Under the pieces are notes generated by a model, which saw only the letters and a list, made by a program, of their open reading frames with translations, made no database searches and was not told the DNA's origin. From JBDTMT01 sp033764095 (GTDB lineage: Bacteria > Desulfobacterota > Binatia > HRBIN30 > CADEER01), in NCBI GenBank assembly GCA_033764095.1, contig JANRJF010000345.1, positions 1-12,827 of the forward strand: 12,827 nt of DNA, written 5' to 3'. This document shows, one piece after another, positions 1-7,149 of this stretch; the first letter of the stretch is position 1, and each line of letters begins with the position of its first letter. Position numbers and translations under genes: made by a program.

Positions 1-2
1 GG

Positions 3-725
3 GCGCTGCGCAGCGGCGGCGTCGCGACGCTCGGCCTCGGCGCCGGCGCCGCCCTGGCGACGCGCAATCCGGTGCTCGCCGCCGGCACCGCGGCCGGCGC
101 GCTCGCCGCCGACCAGGTGCAGCGCATGCTGCGCGACCAGCGCCTCGGCGACGCCGCCGCGTTGCTGCCGGCGCCGAGCGAGTTCGCCGCCTGGTTCAGC
201 GAGGCACTGTCGCAGGCGCGCGTGCGCGCCGGCCGGCTGACCGGCGCGCCGGCGGCGCTCGGTCTGCCGGAAGCGGAGGCGGCACGCGCCACCGCCGGCA
301 GTGCGATCGGCGAAGCCTGGGCGCGACTGGTCGGCCGTGATCTGCCGGCCGCCGCCGAGCGCAGCGTCCTGCGCTTCCTGCACTGGCTGTTCGACCTGCC
401 GGTCTACGCGCTCGTCGTCTGGGTGATCTGGCTGGTCGGCGAGGGCTTCTTCACCGGCGCCTACGCCGGCGTCGATTTCCTGCTCAACGCCGCGCTGCTG
501 CTCGCCGCCTACCTGTTTGCCCTGCGCCTGATCGTGCGCCGCGGCCTCGCCTGGCGCGCGCGGCGGCTGCTCGCCGAGGTGACCCTGCACACCCGGCAGG
601 CGCTCGGCGCGCAGGCCGACGCGGCGCGCGACGCGGTGCAACAGGCGGTGGGCGCGCAACGCGCCGCGCTCGACGCGCTCGCCGGCCTCGACGCCGTGTG
701 GCACGCCGAGCTGCGCCAGGCCTGA
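3..725 (+). CDS. C-terminal fragment of a membrane protein, possibly GTPase-associated (5' end outside window)
   Basis: The reading frame is open from the first bases of the window, so the gene starts upstream; about 240 residues are visible. The visible part begins with a Gly/Ala-rich stretch, continues with a polar helical segment, and then has two hydrophobic segments separated by a short loop (roughly residues 130-180 of the fragment, containing LPVYALVVWVIWLV and LLNAALLLAAYLFALRL). It ends in an Arg-rich and then Ala/Gln-rich amphipathic, probably coiled-coil tail. This helix, membrane hairpin and coiled-coil layout resembles the C-terminal part of bacterial membrane-associated GTPases of the dynamin/Era-like kind, but the G domain would lie outside the window, so the assignment is an inference. 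It is convergent with the downstream MscS gene, with only about 34 bases between the stop codons and no evident terminator. Confidence 0.6.
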   Translation, partial: ALRSGGVATLGLGAGAALATRNPVLAAGTAAGALAADQVQRMLRDQRLGDAAALLPAPSEFAAWFSEALSQARVRAGRLTGAPAALGLPEAEAARATAGSAIGEAWARLVGRDLPAAAERSVLRFLHWLFDLPVYALVVWVIWLVGEGFFTGAYAGVDFLLNAALLLAAYLFALRLIVRRGLAWRARRLLAEVTLHTRQALGAQADAARDAVQQAVGAQRAALDALAGLDAVWHAELRQA

Positions 726-759
726 GCTTCCACATCGCGGTGGGTGCAGCGCGGCGGCC

Positions 760-2703
760 TCACGGCGATCGGCGCGCACCAACGGCAGGTGCGCGGTGGG
801 TGAGCTCCGTGCTGCCCTCCGCCTCGGCGGTGAAACGGTAGAAGAAGTTGCCGTCGCGGAAGGGCTGCTCGTTGAGGACGTGTTGCACGACGCCGCGCTC
901 GAGTAGGGACTGCCCGAGCCGCACCGCCTCGGCGCGACCGATCTCATAGGTGAGGCTCAGCCAGTCGACCGCCTCGCTGCCGACAAAGCAGCGCCGGTAG
1001 GTGGTCAGGCGGTGGCGGCGGTCGGCGACGGAGATGCCGCCCGGCCCGCGCATGCGGCGCTCCAGCGCGTCGAGATCGACCGGCTGCCAGCCGGCCCCGT
1101 CGGGCTGCGGTGCGCCATCCTCCACGACCGGCGGCCGATGCGGGACCGCCGCCGGCGGCGCCTCGCCGCGCAGGCTGGCGGCGATCGCGGCCAGTTCGGG
1201 CGCGGGGACGTGCAGGGTGCGTTGCGGGAACGGAATTTCGATCCCGGCCTGGCGCAGGTTGGCCTCGATGCGGTGGTTGAGGTCGCTGCGCAATAGCGAC
1301 TGGCCAGGCGGGTCGGCGCTCCAGACGAGCAGCTCGAAGTCGAGCGCGCTCTCCCCAAAGCGCTCGAAACGCACCTCCGGGCGCGGATCGGGGAGGACGG
1401 CGGGATGGGCGCGCGCGGCGCCCAGCAGGGCGCGGTGCACCGCCGCGACGTCGGAGCCGTAGGCGACGCCGACGGGGATGTGCAGGCGCGAGACCGGATC
1501 GGAATAGCTCCAGTTGACCACCTCGGTCTCCAGCACCTTGCTGTTCGGCACGATGATCGAGACACGGTCGAGCGTCTGCACCACGGTGCTGCGCGCGCCG
1601 ACGCGCAACACGGTGCCGTGCAGGTCGCCGAGCGAGACGAAGTCGCCCGGCTTGACCGGCTGCTCGAACGAGATGATCAGGCCGCTGACGAAGTTGTTGG
1701 CGATGCTCTGCAGTCCGAAGCCGATGCCGACGCCGAGCACGCTGGCGAGCAGCGCCAGCGAGCTCAGGTTGATGCCGAACAGCTGCAGGATGACCAGCGT
1801 GCCGATGAACACCAGGCCATAGCGGGCCAGCGTCGCGATCGGCTGCAGCGCGCCGCCGGTCGCGCCGGTGGCGCGCATCAGGCGCACGCTGAAGAGGCGC
1901 GTGAGCAATCCGGCCGCGCCCCACAGGGCGCCCACCGCCAGCAGCAGGGCGAGCAGGTCGAGGCTCGACACCTGGCGGTCGCCGAGCGTGAACAGCGGCG
2001 CGGCGAGGCTGCGGTGGATCAGGGCGAGCGCGGTCCAGCGCACCTGCCGGACGGCCGGGAAACAGCCCGCCGCCCGCCACAGCGCGGCGATCCAGATGGC
2101 CCCCTGGGTCATCAGGCAGAGCAGCACGAAGGCGCTCTGCCAGGTCGGCGGGCCGCCCAGCGGCGAGCGCGTCGACCAGCCGAGGCGCCGGGCCAGCGCG
2201 CCGGGCAGGTGGCGGCGGATGAACAGCACCAGTCCGTGCAGCAGGGCCGCCAGACCGACGATCGCGGCGGCGCGCCCGGCGGCCGCCAGTCGCTCGGCCG
2301 GGCTCCGCTCGCGCTGCGCGCGCGCGAGCGCGGCCTCGATGATCTGCTGCCAGCGCTGCGCCTGTTCCCCGGCATCCACCCCCATCGGCACGTCGCTGTC
2401 GGCCACCGTCACCAGGTGCCAGGCCCCCATGCGCAGCGTCGGGTACCCGTCGTGCTCGGCGAGCTCGAGGTGGACCGGCTCGCTGCCGGCGGCGGCGGCG
2501 CCCAGGGCGGCCGAGATGCCGGCGGCGCGCTGCGCGGCACTCCAGGTCCCGGCTTCGCCCACCTCGAAGAGCGTGCGCCCGTCGAGCATCACCGGCGCGC
2601 GCTCGGTCAGCGGCGGCGGCGCGGGGTCCTGGGCGGCGGCCGGCGCCGCGGACTGTCCCGCCAGAATGGCGAGCGCCATCAGAACGCGCGACAGCCCGCT
2701 CAT
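760..2703 (-). CDS. MscS-family mechanosensitive channel with C-terminal DEP domain
   Basis: 647 residues. It probably opens under membrane tension to release solutes on osmotic downshock. Residues 1-24 look like a signal peptide (ALAILAGQSAAPAAAQ). About 110 residues of probable periplasmic domain follow, then hydrophobic segments near 143-163, 188-210, 248-267 and 287-310. The pore helix and MscS core lie at about 313-345 (SVLGVGIGFGLQSIANNFVSG). The beta domain follows, with KPGDFV at 351-356 and IIVPNSK at 383-389, and the cytoplasmic vestibule runs to about residue 500. A Pro-rich linker leads to a DEP domain at about 550-625, with DRRHRLTTYRRCFVGSEAVDW, SLLERGVV and FRDGNFFYRF. The ATG at 2703 was chosen because it precedes the signal peptide. 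The frame stays open far upstream, but that part is low-complexity shadow sequence over the neighbouring dipeptidase. Channel identity is firm; the DEP fusion is unusual. Confidence 0.93.
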   Translation of the reverse strand: MSGLSRVLMALAILAGQSAAPAAAQDPAPPPLTERAPVMLDGRTLFEVGEAGTWSAAQRAAGISAALGAAAAGSEPVHLELAEHDGYPTLRMGAWHLVTVADSDVPMGVDAGEQAQRWQQIIEAALARAQRERSPAERLAAAGRAAAIVGLAALLHGLVLFIRRHLPGALARRLGWSTRSPLGGPPTWQSAFVLLCLMTQGAIWIAALWRAAGCFPAVRQVRWTALALIHRSLAAPLFTLGDRQVSSLDLLALLLAVGALWGAAGLLTRLFSVRLMRATGATGGALQPIATLARYGLVFIGTLVILQLFGINLSSLALLASVLGVGIGFGLQSIANNFVSGLIISFEQPVKPGDFVSLGDLHGTVLRVGARSTVVQTLDRVSIIVPNSKVLETEVVNWSYSDPVSRLHIPVGVAYGSDVAAVHRALLGAARAHPAVLPDPRPEVRFERFGESALDFELLVWSADPPGQSLLRSDLNHRIEANLRQAGIEIPFPQRTLHVPAPELAAIAASLRGEAPPAAVPHRPPVVEDGAPQPDGAGWQPVDLDALERRMRGPGGISVADRRHRLTTYRRCFVGSEAVDWLSLTYEIGRAEAVRLGQSLLERGVVQHVLNEQPFRDGNFFYRFTAEAEGSTELTHRAPAVGARRSP

Positions 2704-2782
2704 GGCGGTCCGATGCGCGCCGCCGGCGGCGGTTTCACCCCCGGTGTTCATCGTTCCGCAACTGTGGTTTGTCGCCTGGACG
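2704..2782. promoter_or_regulatory. Divergent intergenic region of the channel and dipeptidase genes
   Basis: Both flanking genes start outwards from this 79-base gap, so it must hold the promoters for one or both, unless the dipeptidase starts at GTG 2744 within it. I see no clear -35/-10 pair, operator palindrome or strong ribosome binding site. The inference rests on gene orientation only. Confidence 0.35.
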
Positions 2783-3955
2783 ATGCGCGCCGCCCGCTGG
2801 CTTGTCATGGGAATCGCCGCCGCGATGGTGCTCGCGGTCGGCGCCGTCGCCTGGGTTGGCACCCACCTCGAGTCGTTCATCAACCGGGTCGAGCCGGTGG
2901 CGGTGCCGGGCGTGTCGCCGGCGGCGCGCGCGCTGCACGACTCCAGCTTCGTCGCCGACATGCACGCCGACACGCTGCTGATGCGCGCGGACGTGACGGC
3001 GCCCAGCCGCAGCGGGCACGTCGACCTGCCGCGCCTGCAGGACGGCGGCGTGGCGCTGCAGTTCTTCACCATCGTGACCCGCTTCCCGCTCGGTGCGGGG
3101 CTCGACAACTCGCCGTCCGACGGCCTCGATCTGCTGACGCTCGCCGGCTGCGCGCAGCGCACTGCCTTCTGCACGAGCGGTCCGCTCGCTCGCACGCTGT
3201 TGCAGACCGCGCGGCTGCGCGACTCGATCGCGCGCAGCGACGGCCTGCTGCTCCCGGTCCGCACCCAGGCCGAGCTCGACACGCTGCTGGCGCGCCGCGC
3301 CGCCGACCGGCGCGTCGTCGGCGCGCTGCTCGGCATCGAGGGCGCGCACGCGTTGGAGGACGACCTCGCCAATCTCGACGTCGTCTACGACGCCGGCGTG
3401 CGCATGATCGGGCCGACGCACTTCTTCGACAACGCCTTCGCCGGCTCGGCGCACGGCACCGCGAAGGGCGGCCTGACGCCGCTCGGCCGCCAGCTCATCA
3501 CGCGCATGGAGGAGAAGGGCATGCTCGTCGACCTCGCCCACCTGTCGCCGCGCGGCATCGATGACGTGCTGGCGATGGCGACCCACCCGCTGGTGGTGTC
3601 GCACACCGGCGTGCGCGCCACCTGCGACAACCAGCGCAACCTGAGCGACGCGCACATCCAGGCGATCGCCAGGACCGGCGGGGTGATCGGCATCGGCTAC
3701 TGGGACACGGCGGTGTGCGGCACCGAGATGCGCTACGTCACCGCCGCGATGCGGCACGTCGTCACCCTGGTCGGCGACGACTTTGTCGGCCTCGGCTCCG
3801 ACTACGACGGCGCCACCACCGTCGGCTTCGACACCAGCCAGCTGCCGGCGCTGACCCAGCAGATGATGAACGACGGCTTCTCCGACGCCACCATTCGCAA
3901 GATCCTCGGCGGCAACGTGCTGCGCGTGCTGCGCGCGGTGCTGCCGCAGGAGTAG
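2783..3955 (+). CDS. Membrane dipeptidase, peptidase family M19 (renal dipeptidase-like)
   Basis: 390 residues. The family comprises dinuclear-zinc hydrolases that cleave dipeptides, often including those with a D-residue at the C-terminal position. The N-terminus (RWLVMGIAAAMVLAVGAVAWV) is a signal anchor or uncleaved signal, placing the catalytic domain outside the cytoplasm. Family metal ligands are all present: H61 and D63 (DMHADTLL), bridging E186 (GIEGAHAL), H253 (DLAHLSP) and H274 (VSHTGVR). D340 in GLGSDYDG is the usual conserved acid near the active site. The length suits the family. The start is uncertain: ATG 2783 gives the full membrane segment, while ATG 2807 or GTG 2744 are possible, and none has a clear Shine-Dalgarno sequence. 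The gene is divergent from the MscS channel with 79 bases between starts. Physiological substrate cannot be read from the sequence. Confidence 0.93.
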   Translation: MRAARWLVMGIAAAMVLAVGAVAWVGTHLESFINRVEPVAVPGVSPAARALHDSSFVADMHADTLLMRADVTAPSRSGHVDLPRLQDGGVALQFFTIVTRFPLGAGLDNSPSDGLDLLTLAGCAQRTAFCTSGPLARTLLQTARLRDSIARSDGLLLPVRTQAELDTLLARRAADRRVVGALLGIEGAHALEDDLANLDVVYDAGVRMIGPTHFFDNAFAGSAHGTAKGGLTPLGRQLITRMEEKGMLVDLAHLSPRGIDDVLAMATHPLVVSHTGVRATCDNQRNLSDAHIQAIARTGGVIGIGYWDTAVCGTEMRYVTAAMRHVVTLVGDDFVGLGSDYDGATTVGFDTSQLPALTQQMMNDGFSDATIRKILGGNVLRVLRAVLPQE

Positions 3956-3967
3956 GCTGTTCGGATC

Positions 3968-4007
3968 AGGCGGTTAGGCGGTTAGGCGGGTAGGCGGTTA
4001 GCTGTTA
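3968..4007. repeat. Octamer tandem repeat (AGGCGGTT)n
   Basis: Between the dipeptidase stop and the acetyltransferase start lie consecutive eight-base units: AGGCGGTT at 3968, AGGCGGTT at 3976, AGGCGGGT at 3984, AGGCGGTT at 3992, and then a degenerate AGCTGTTA at 4000. Unlike the other repeat families in the window, no inverted partner is visible nearby. The array starts 12 bases after the dipeptidase stop and lies 27 bases before the next start codon. Function is unknown; slippage-prone length variation would be expected for such an array. Confidence 0.85.
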
Positions 4008-4034
4008 GGGGAAGATCGTCGGCCAGCCTGCACG

Positions 4035-4616
4035 ATGAATCTGCGCACCGCACAGCTCGATGACGCCGCCGCAATCGCGGCGATCTATGCGCCGTACGTG
4101 CGTGACACGGCGATCACCTTCGAGGTCGACGTACCCAGCGAGGAGGAGATGCGGCGGCGCATCGCGCGGATCAGCCGCGCCCACGCCTGGCTGGTGTGCA
4201 CCGACGGCGACGCGGTGCTCGGCTATGCGTACACCAGCCCGCACCGCGAGCGCGCCGCGTATCGCTGGGCGGTCGACGTGGCGGTGTACGTGCACACCGA
4301 GGCACAGCGGCGCGGCATCGGCCGCGCGCTCTACGCGGCGCTGCTGCCACTCGCCACCGCGCAGGGCTACACCGCCGCGTACGGCGGCATCGCGCTGCCC
4401 AACGCGTCGAGCGTCGGACTGCACGAGTCGCTCGGCTTCACGCCGGTCGGCGTCTACCGCGCCGTCGGCTACAAGCTCGGCGCCTGGCACGACGTCGGCT
4501 GGTGGGAGCGTGCGCTGGCGCCGCGCGACACACCGCCCGCCGAGCCGCACACCGCCAACGCGGTCGAGTGGGCCGCGGCGCTGGCAAAGGGAAAGGCGAC
4601 TCTGATGAAGCGATGA
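4035..4616 (+). CDS. GNAT-family N-acetyltransferase, phosphinothricin/methionine-sulfoximine acetyltransferase-like
   Basis: 193 residues. It is predicted to move the acetyl group of acetyl-CoA to an amino group of a small amino-acid-like substrate in the cytoplasm. The sequence follows the bar/pat/YncA subfamily closely: an N-terminal LRTAQLDDAAAIAAIYAPYV, then the ITFEVDVPS segment, and the acetyl-CoA pyrophosphate loop QRRGIGRAL at residues 91-99 (Q/RxxGxG/A pattern). The C-terminal NASSVGLHESLGFTPVGVYRAVGYKLGAWHDVGWW block is typical of this subfamily. The last roughly 25 residues are a low-conservation tail, and the stop codon lies within the first unit of a heptamer repeat. No convincing Shine-Dalgarno sequence is visible. 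Members range from herbicide-resistance enzymes to general amino-acid acetylases, so the exact substrate is uncertain. Confidence 0.9.
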   Translation: MNLRTAQLDDAAAIAAIYAPYVRDTAITFEVDVPSEEEMRRRIARISRAHAWLVCTDGDAVLGYAYTSPHRERAAYRWAVDVAVYVHTEAQRRGIGRALYAALLPLATAQGYTAAYGGIALPNASSVGLHESLGFTPVGVYRAVGYKLGAWHDVGWWERALAPRDTPPAEPHTANAVEWAAALAKGKATLMKR

Positions 4617-4696
4617 GCGACGAGCGATGCGGTGTGGAGCATTCCCTCATCGCTCATCGCTCGTCGCTCATCGCTCGTCGCTCGTCGCTCATCGCT
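4609..4696. repeat. Heptamer repeat arms forming a hairpin between convergent genes
   Basis: The left arm has three seven-base units (AGCGATG, AGCGACG, AGCGATG; 4609-4629). After an 18-base loop (4630-4647) the right arm has seven units of the complementary word (C[A/G]TCGCT; 4648-4696). The 21 bases of the left arm are a perfect reverse complement of right-arm positions 4655-4675. The repeat covers the 3' ends of both the acetyltransferase and the LysR gene and supplies both stop codons. It could act as a two-way transcription end point, but there is no T-tract, so that role is an inference. Confidence 0.9.
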
Positions 4697-5637
4697 TTGT
4701 CAGCCGCGCCGCTCTGCACAGCGGCGGAGAGCTCGGCGAGGAACGCACGCCGCAGCTGGTCCTTGCCGAGGTCGGCGGCGTGCACCGCCCACAGGCTCGG
4801 ATCGCGGCCCGAGGCGGTCCAGCTCGCCAGCACCTGGCGCAGGCGGCCGGCGGCGAGCGCGTCGCGCACCGCCCAGATCGGCAGACGGGTCAGGCCGAGG
4901 CCGGCTTCGGCGAGTGCGACGAGCAGGTCGAGGTTGTTGCTGCGCACCGGACCGGCGACCGGGACGCGGTGCATGGCGCCGCGCCGGTTGCGGAAGGTCC
5001 ACCGCACCACGGCGGTGCCGCTGCCGTAGAGCAGGCAGGGCAACGACGCGACGGCGTCGGGATGGCGCGGCGTGCCGTGGCGCTCCAGCCAGGCGGGTGA
5101 CGCGCAGACCATCCGCTCGAAGCTGACCAGGCGGCGGGCGCGCAGCGTGGAGTCGCGCAGCGGCCCCATGCGGATGGCGAGGTCGAAGGCGTCGGTGACC
5201 ACGTCGCGCACGTCGTCGCTGGCGTGGACGTCGAGCCGCACGTCGGGATGCGCGGCGGTGAAGCGCGCGATCACCGGCGGCAGCACGTGCTCGGCGACGA
5301 ACACCGGCACGGTGATGCGCAGCGCGCCGCGGCGCGCGTCTTTGGTCGCCGCCAGGCTGTCGCGCATCGCGTCCTCGGCGCTCAGCCACTGCTGCAGGTG
5401 GGCGGCGTAGGCGCGGCCGGCCTCGGTCGTCGACACGCCATGCGTCGAGCGGCGGAAGAGGTGCAGGCCGAGACGCGCCTCGACGCGCTGCACGGCGCGC
5501 GTGACGCTCGACACGGTGACCGCCAGCGCGCGTGCCGCGGCGCTGAACGAACCGGTCGCCGCCACCTGTTGTACGGCGCGCAGCTCGAGCAGGTCGTCGG
5601 GCGGGCCCGGCGCGGCGGGCAAAGCGGTTTTGCGCAT
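4654..5637 (-). CDS. LysR-family transcriptional regulator
   Basis: 327 residues from ATG 5637. A winged helix-turn-helix occupies about residues 14-76 (ELRAVQQVAATGSFSAAARA, then SSVTRAVQRVEARLGLHLF and the TEAG turn). A LysR substrate-binding domain follows from about residue 104 (GALRITVPVFVAEHVLPPVI) to about 300. It should bind DNA as a tetramer and respond to a small metabolite. Its start lies 70 bases from that of the divergent dehydrogenase, the classic LysR arrangement, so that gene is the most likely target. The frame is open for 19 more codons upstream to 5694, but that segment is not LysR-like. Residues 315-327 (AMSDERRAMSDER) are translated from the heptamer repeat and the stop codon lies inside it, so the native C-terminus seems to have been replaced or extended by repeat sequence. 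Confidence 0.93.
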   Translation of the reverse strand: MRKTALPAAPGPPDDLLELRAVQQVAATGSFSAAARALAVTVSSVTRAVQRVEARLGLHLFRRSTHGVSTTEAGRAYAAHLQQWLSAEDAMRDSLAATKDARRGALRITVPVFVAEHVLPPVIARFTAAHPDVRLDVHASDDVRDVVTDAFDLAIRMGPLRDSTLRARRLVSFERMVCASPAWLERHGTPRHPDAVASLPCLLYGSGTAVVRWTFRNRRGAMHRVPVAGPVRSNNLDLLVALAEAGLGLTRLPIWAVRDALAAGRLRQVLASWTASGRDPSLWAVHAADLGKDQLRRAFLAELSAAVQSGAADKAMSDERRAMSDER

Positions 5638-5707
5638 TCTGGGGATTCCCGGCGCCCGCCTGTACTGCAACTGGTCGGGCGACGGAACCCGCAACCTGGA
5701 GGTATCG
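5638..5707. promoter_or_regulatory. Divergent lysR / dehydrogenase control region
   Basis: This 70-base gap separates two outward-facing genes, so it must hold both promoters and, by analogy with other LysR pairs, the regulator's binding site. A near-palindrome GGGGATTCCC lies at 5641-5650, close to the regulator start. I could not pick out a T-N11-A LysR box with confidence. Confidence 0.45.
5698..5702 (+). promoter_or_regulatory. Ribosome binding site of the dehydrogenase (GGAGG)
   Basis: A GGAGG core within TGGAGGT sits five bases before ATG 5708. It is the best Shine-Dalgarno sequence in the window. It decides the start in favour of 5708 rather than the later ATG 5798, where family similarity begins. 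Confidence 0.8.
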
Positions 5708-6901
5708 ATGCATCACTCCACCGCGCATTCGCCGCACACTCTCCCCACCACCGCGCGCCCACGCGCGCTGCCGGCGCGCGGCCCGCTGCCGAGTCGCATG
5801 CGCGAGCTCGCCTTCCTCGCGCCCGGCAGGCTCGCCTGGCGCGAGGTGCCGACGCCGCGCCTGCAGGGCGATGGCGAGGCGCTGGTGCGGCCGCTGGCGG
5901 TGGCGCGCTGCGACCTCGACCGCGCCATCCTGCGCGGCGAGGCGCCGTTCCGCGGCGCGCTGCTGCACTGGCTGCGCAACCACCTGCCCGACGCCATCGG
6001 CCAGCAGCGCCTGTTCCGCAACGCGCCGTTCAAGGGCCCGTACGCGTTCGGCCACGAGTGCGTCGCCGAAGTGCTGGCGGTCGGCGACGCGGTGCACGGC
6101 GTGCAGCCAGGCGACCGGGTGCTGGTGCCGTTCCAGATCTCGTGCGGCGACTGCGCTCGTTGCCGGCACGGTCTGACCGCAAGCTGCACCAGCGTGCCGG
6201 CGCGCTCGATGTACGGCTTCGGCGCCCTCGGCGGGCACGGCTGGGGCGGCGTGCTGTCGGAGTGCGTGCGGGTGCCGTTCGCCGACGCGATGCTGGTGCC
6301 GCTGCCGGCCGGCGCCGATCCGGCGGCGCTGGCCAGCGCCGGCGACAACGTCGGCGACGGCTGGCGCACGGTCGCACCGCACCTCGCCGCGCGCCCTGGT
6401 GCCACCGTGCTGGTGGTCGGCGGCGGGGCGGTGAGCGTGGGGCTCTATGCCGCCGCTTGTGCGGTCGCGCTGGGGGCCGAGCGCGTCGACTACGTCGACC
6501 AGGATCCGACCCGCCTGCAGATCGCCGCGCGCCTCGGCGCGACGACGATCGACGCGCCGTTCACCGCCGAGCGGCCGTCGCTCTATCCGATCACGGTCGA
6601 CGCCAGCGCCGATCCCACCGGCTTGACGCGTGCCCTGCTCAGCACCGAGCCCGGCGGCACCTGCACCAGCGTCGGCATCTACTACACGCCCGACACGCCG
6701 ATGCCGCTGCGCAGCATGTACGGCACGGGAATCACCTTCATCACCGGCCGCGTCCATGCGCGCGCCGTGCTGCCGTCGGTGCTGGAACTCACCTGCTGCG
6801 GCCGTCTGCATCCAGAGCTGGTCACCACCGTCACCGCCAGCTGGGACGACGCGCCCGAGGCGCTGCTCGACTCGGGCCCGAAGGTGGTGATCACGCGTTG
6901 A
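5708..6901 (+). CDS. Zinc-dependent alcohol dehydrogenase-like oxidoreductase (MDR superfamily)
   Basis: 397 residues. It is predicted to oxidise an alcohol, or reduce the matching carbonyl, with NAD(P) in the cytoplasm. Likely catalytic-zinc ligands are C68, H116 with E117 (GHE) and possibly D213. Four structural-zinc cysteines (C146, C149, C152, C160; CGDCARCRHGLTASC) are intact. The Rossmann dinucleotide loop is VLVVGGGAV at 234-242. An acidic D264 after the second strand (VDYVDQDP) points to NAD rather than NADP. Family similarity begins at MRELAFLAPGRLAWREVP, about residue 31. The first 30 residues are a His/Pro/Arg-rich extension, yet the strong GGAGG site supports the long start. It lies next to the divergent LysR regulator, its probable controller. 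Substrate is unknown. Confidence 0.92.
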   Translation: MHHSTAHSPHTLPTTARPRALPARGPLPSRMRELAFLAPGRLAWREVPTPRLQGDGEALVRPLAVARCDLDRAILRGEAPFRGALLHWLRNHLPDAIGQQRLFRNAPFKGPYAFGHECVAEVLAVGDAVHGVQPGDRVLVPFQISCGDCARCRHGLTASCTSVPARSMYGFGALGGHGWGGVLSECVRVPFADAMLVPLPAGADPAALASAGDNVGDGWRTVAPHLAARPGATVLVVGGGAVSVGLYAAACAVALGAERVDYVDQDPTRLQIAARLGATTIDAPFTAERPSLYPITVDASADPTGLTRALLSTEPGGTCTSVGIYYTPDTPMPLRSMYGTGITFITGRVHARAVLPSVLELTCCGRLHPELVTTVTASWDDAPEALLDSGPKVVITR

Positions 6902-6945
6902 CCGAGGTGACTCCACCCGTCGCGTCTGTGCACGCGCGGACGTGG

Positions 6946-7066
6946 CCACGGATTACACGGATCCTCACGGATGGAATCTGATCGCCAGCTTGGTCGCCTC
7001 CCCCACAGCAAGCCTTCCTCTTCGTCCCTTTCTCATTCTTGTCCGTGAAATCCGTGTAAACCGTGG
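6946..7066. repeat. Palindromic decamer-repeat element 1
   Basis: The left arm (about 6946-6973: CCACGGATTACACGGAT, then CTCACGG) pairs with an inverted right arm (about 7041-7066: CCGTGAAATCCGTG, then TAAACCGTGG), with few mismatches and one indel. The spacer of about 68 bases is pyrimidine-rich. This element uses a TTACACGG word, whereas the other three use TGAACACRG. It fills most of the 248-base gap between the dehydrogenase and the amidohydrolase and is visibly less GC-rich than its surroundings. Confidence 0.85.
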
Positions 7067-7149
7067 CTTCACCGCAGCGGGAGCCCGCGCCCGACCCGTC
7101 ACGACACGTTCTTCTTGTCAGGCCGCCCGTGCCGTGGCAGGCCTGCCGC

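Noticed and set aside
2704..3372. N-terminal extension of the MscS frame over the dipeptidase gene
   Set aside because: The open frame upstream of ATG 2703 is low-complexity Ser/Arg/Ala sequence antisense to a well-supported dipeptidase, and a signal peptide begins at 2703.
1405..3564. Long open frame on the plus strand antisense to MscS
   Set aside because: It consists of Arg/Ala/Gln/Gly-rich sequence without any domain signature; long shadow frames are expected at this GC content.
4700..6949. Long open frame on the minus strand across the regulator and dehydrogenase
   Set aside because: It overlaps two well-supported genes in the wrong frame and has Arg/Ala/His-rich low-complexity composition.
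7063..7149. Earlier GTG start for the amidohydrolase
   Set aside because: The GTG lies inside the right arm of palindromic element 1 and the added residues are not family-like; MADTADLVIRGG at 7150 is a typical amidohydrolase start.
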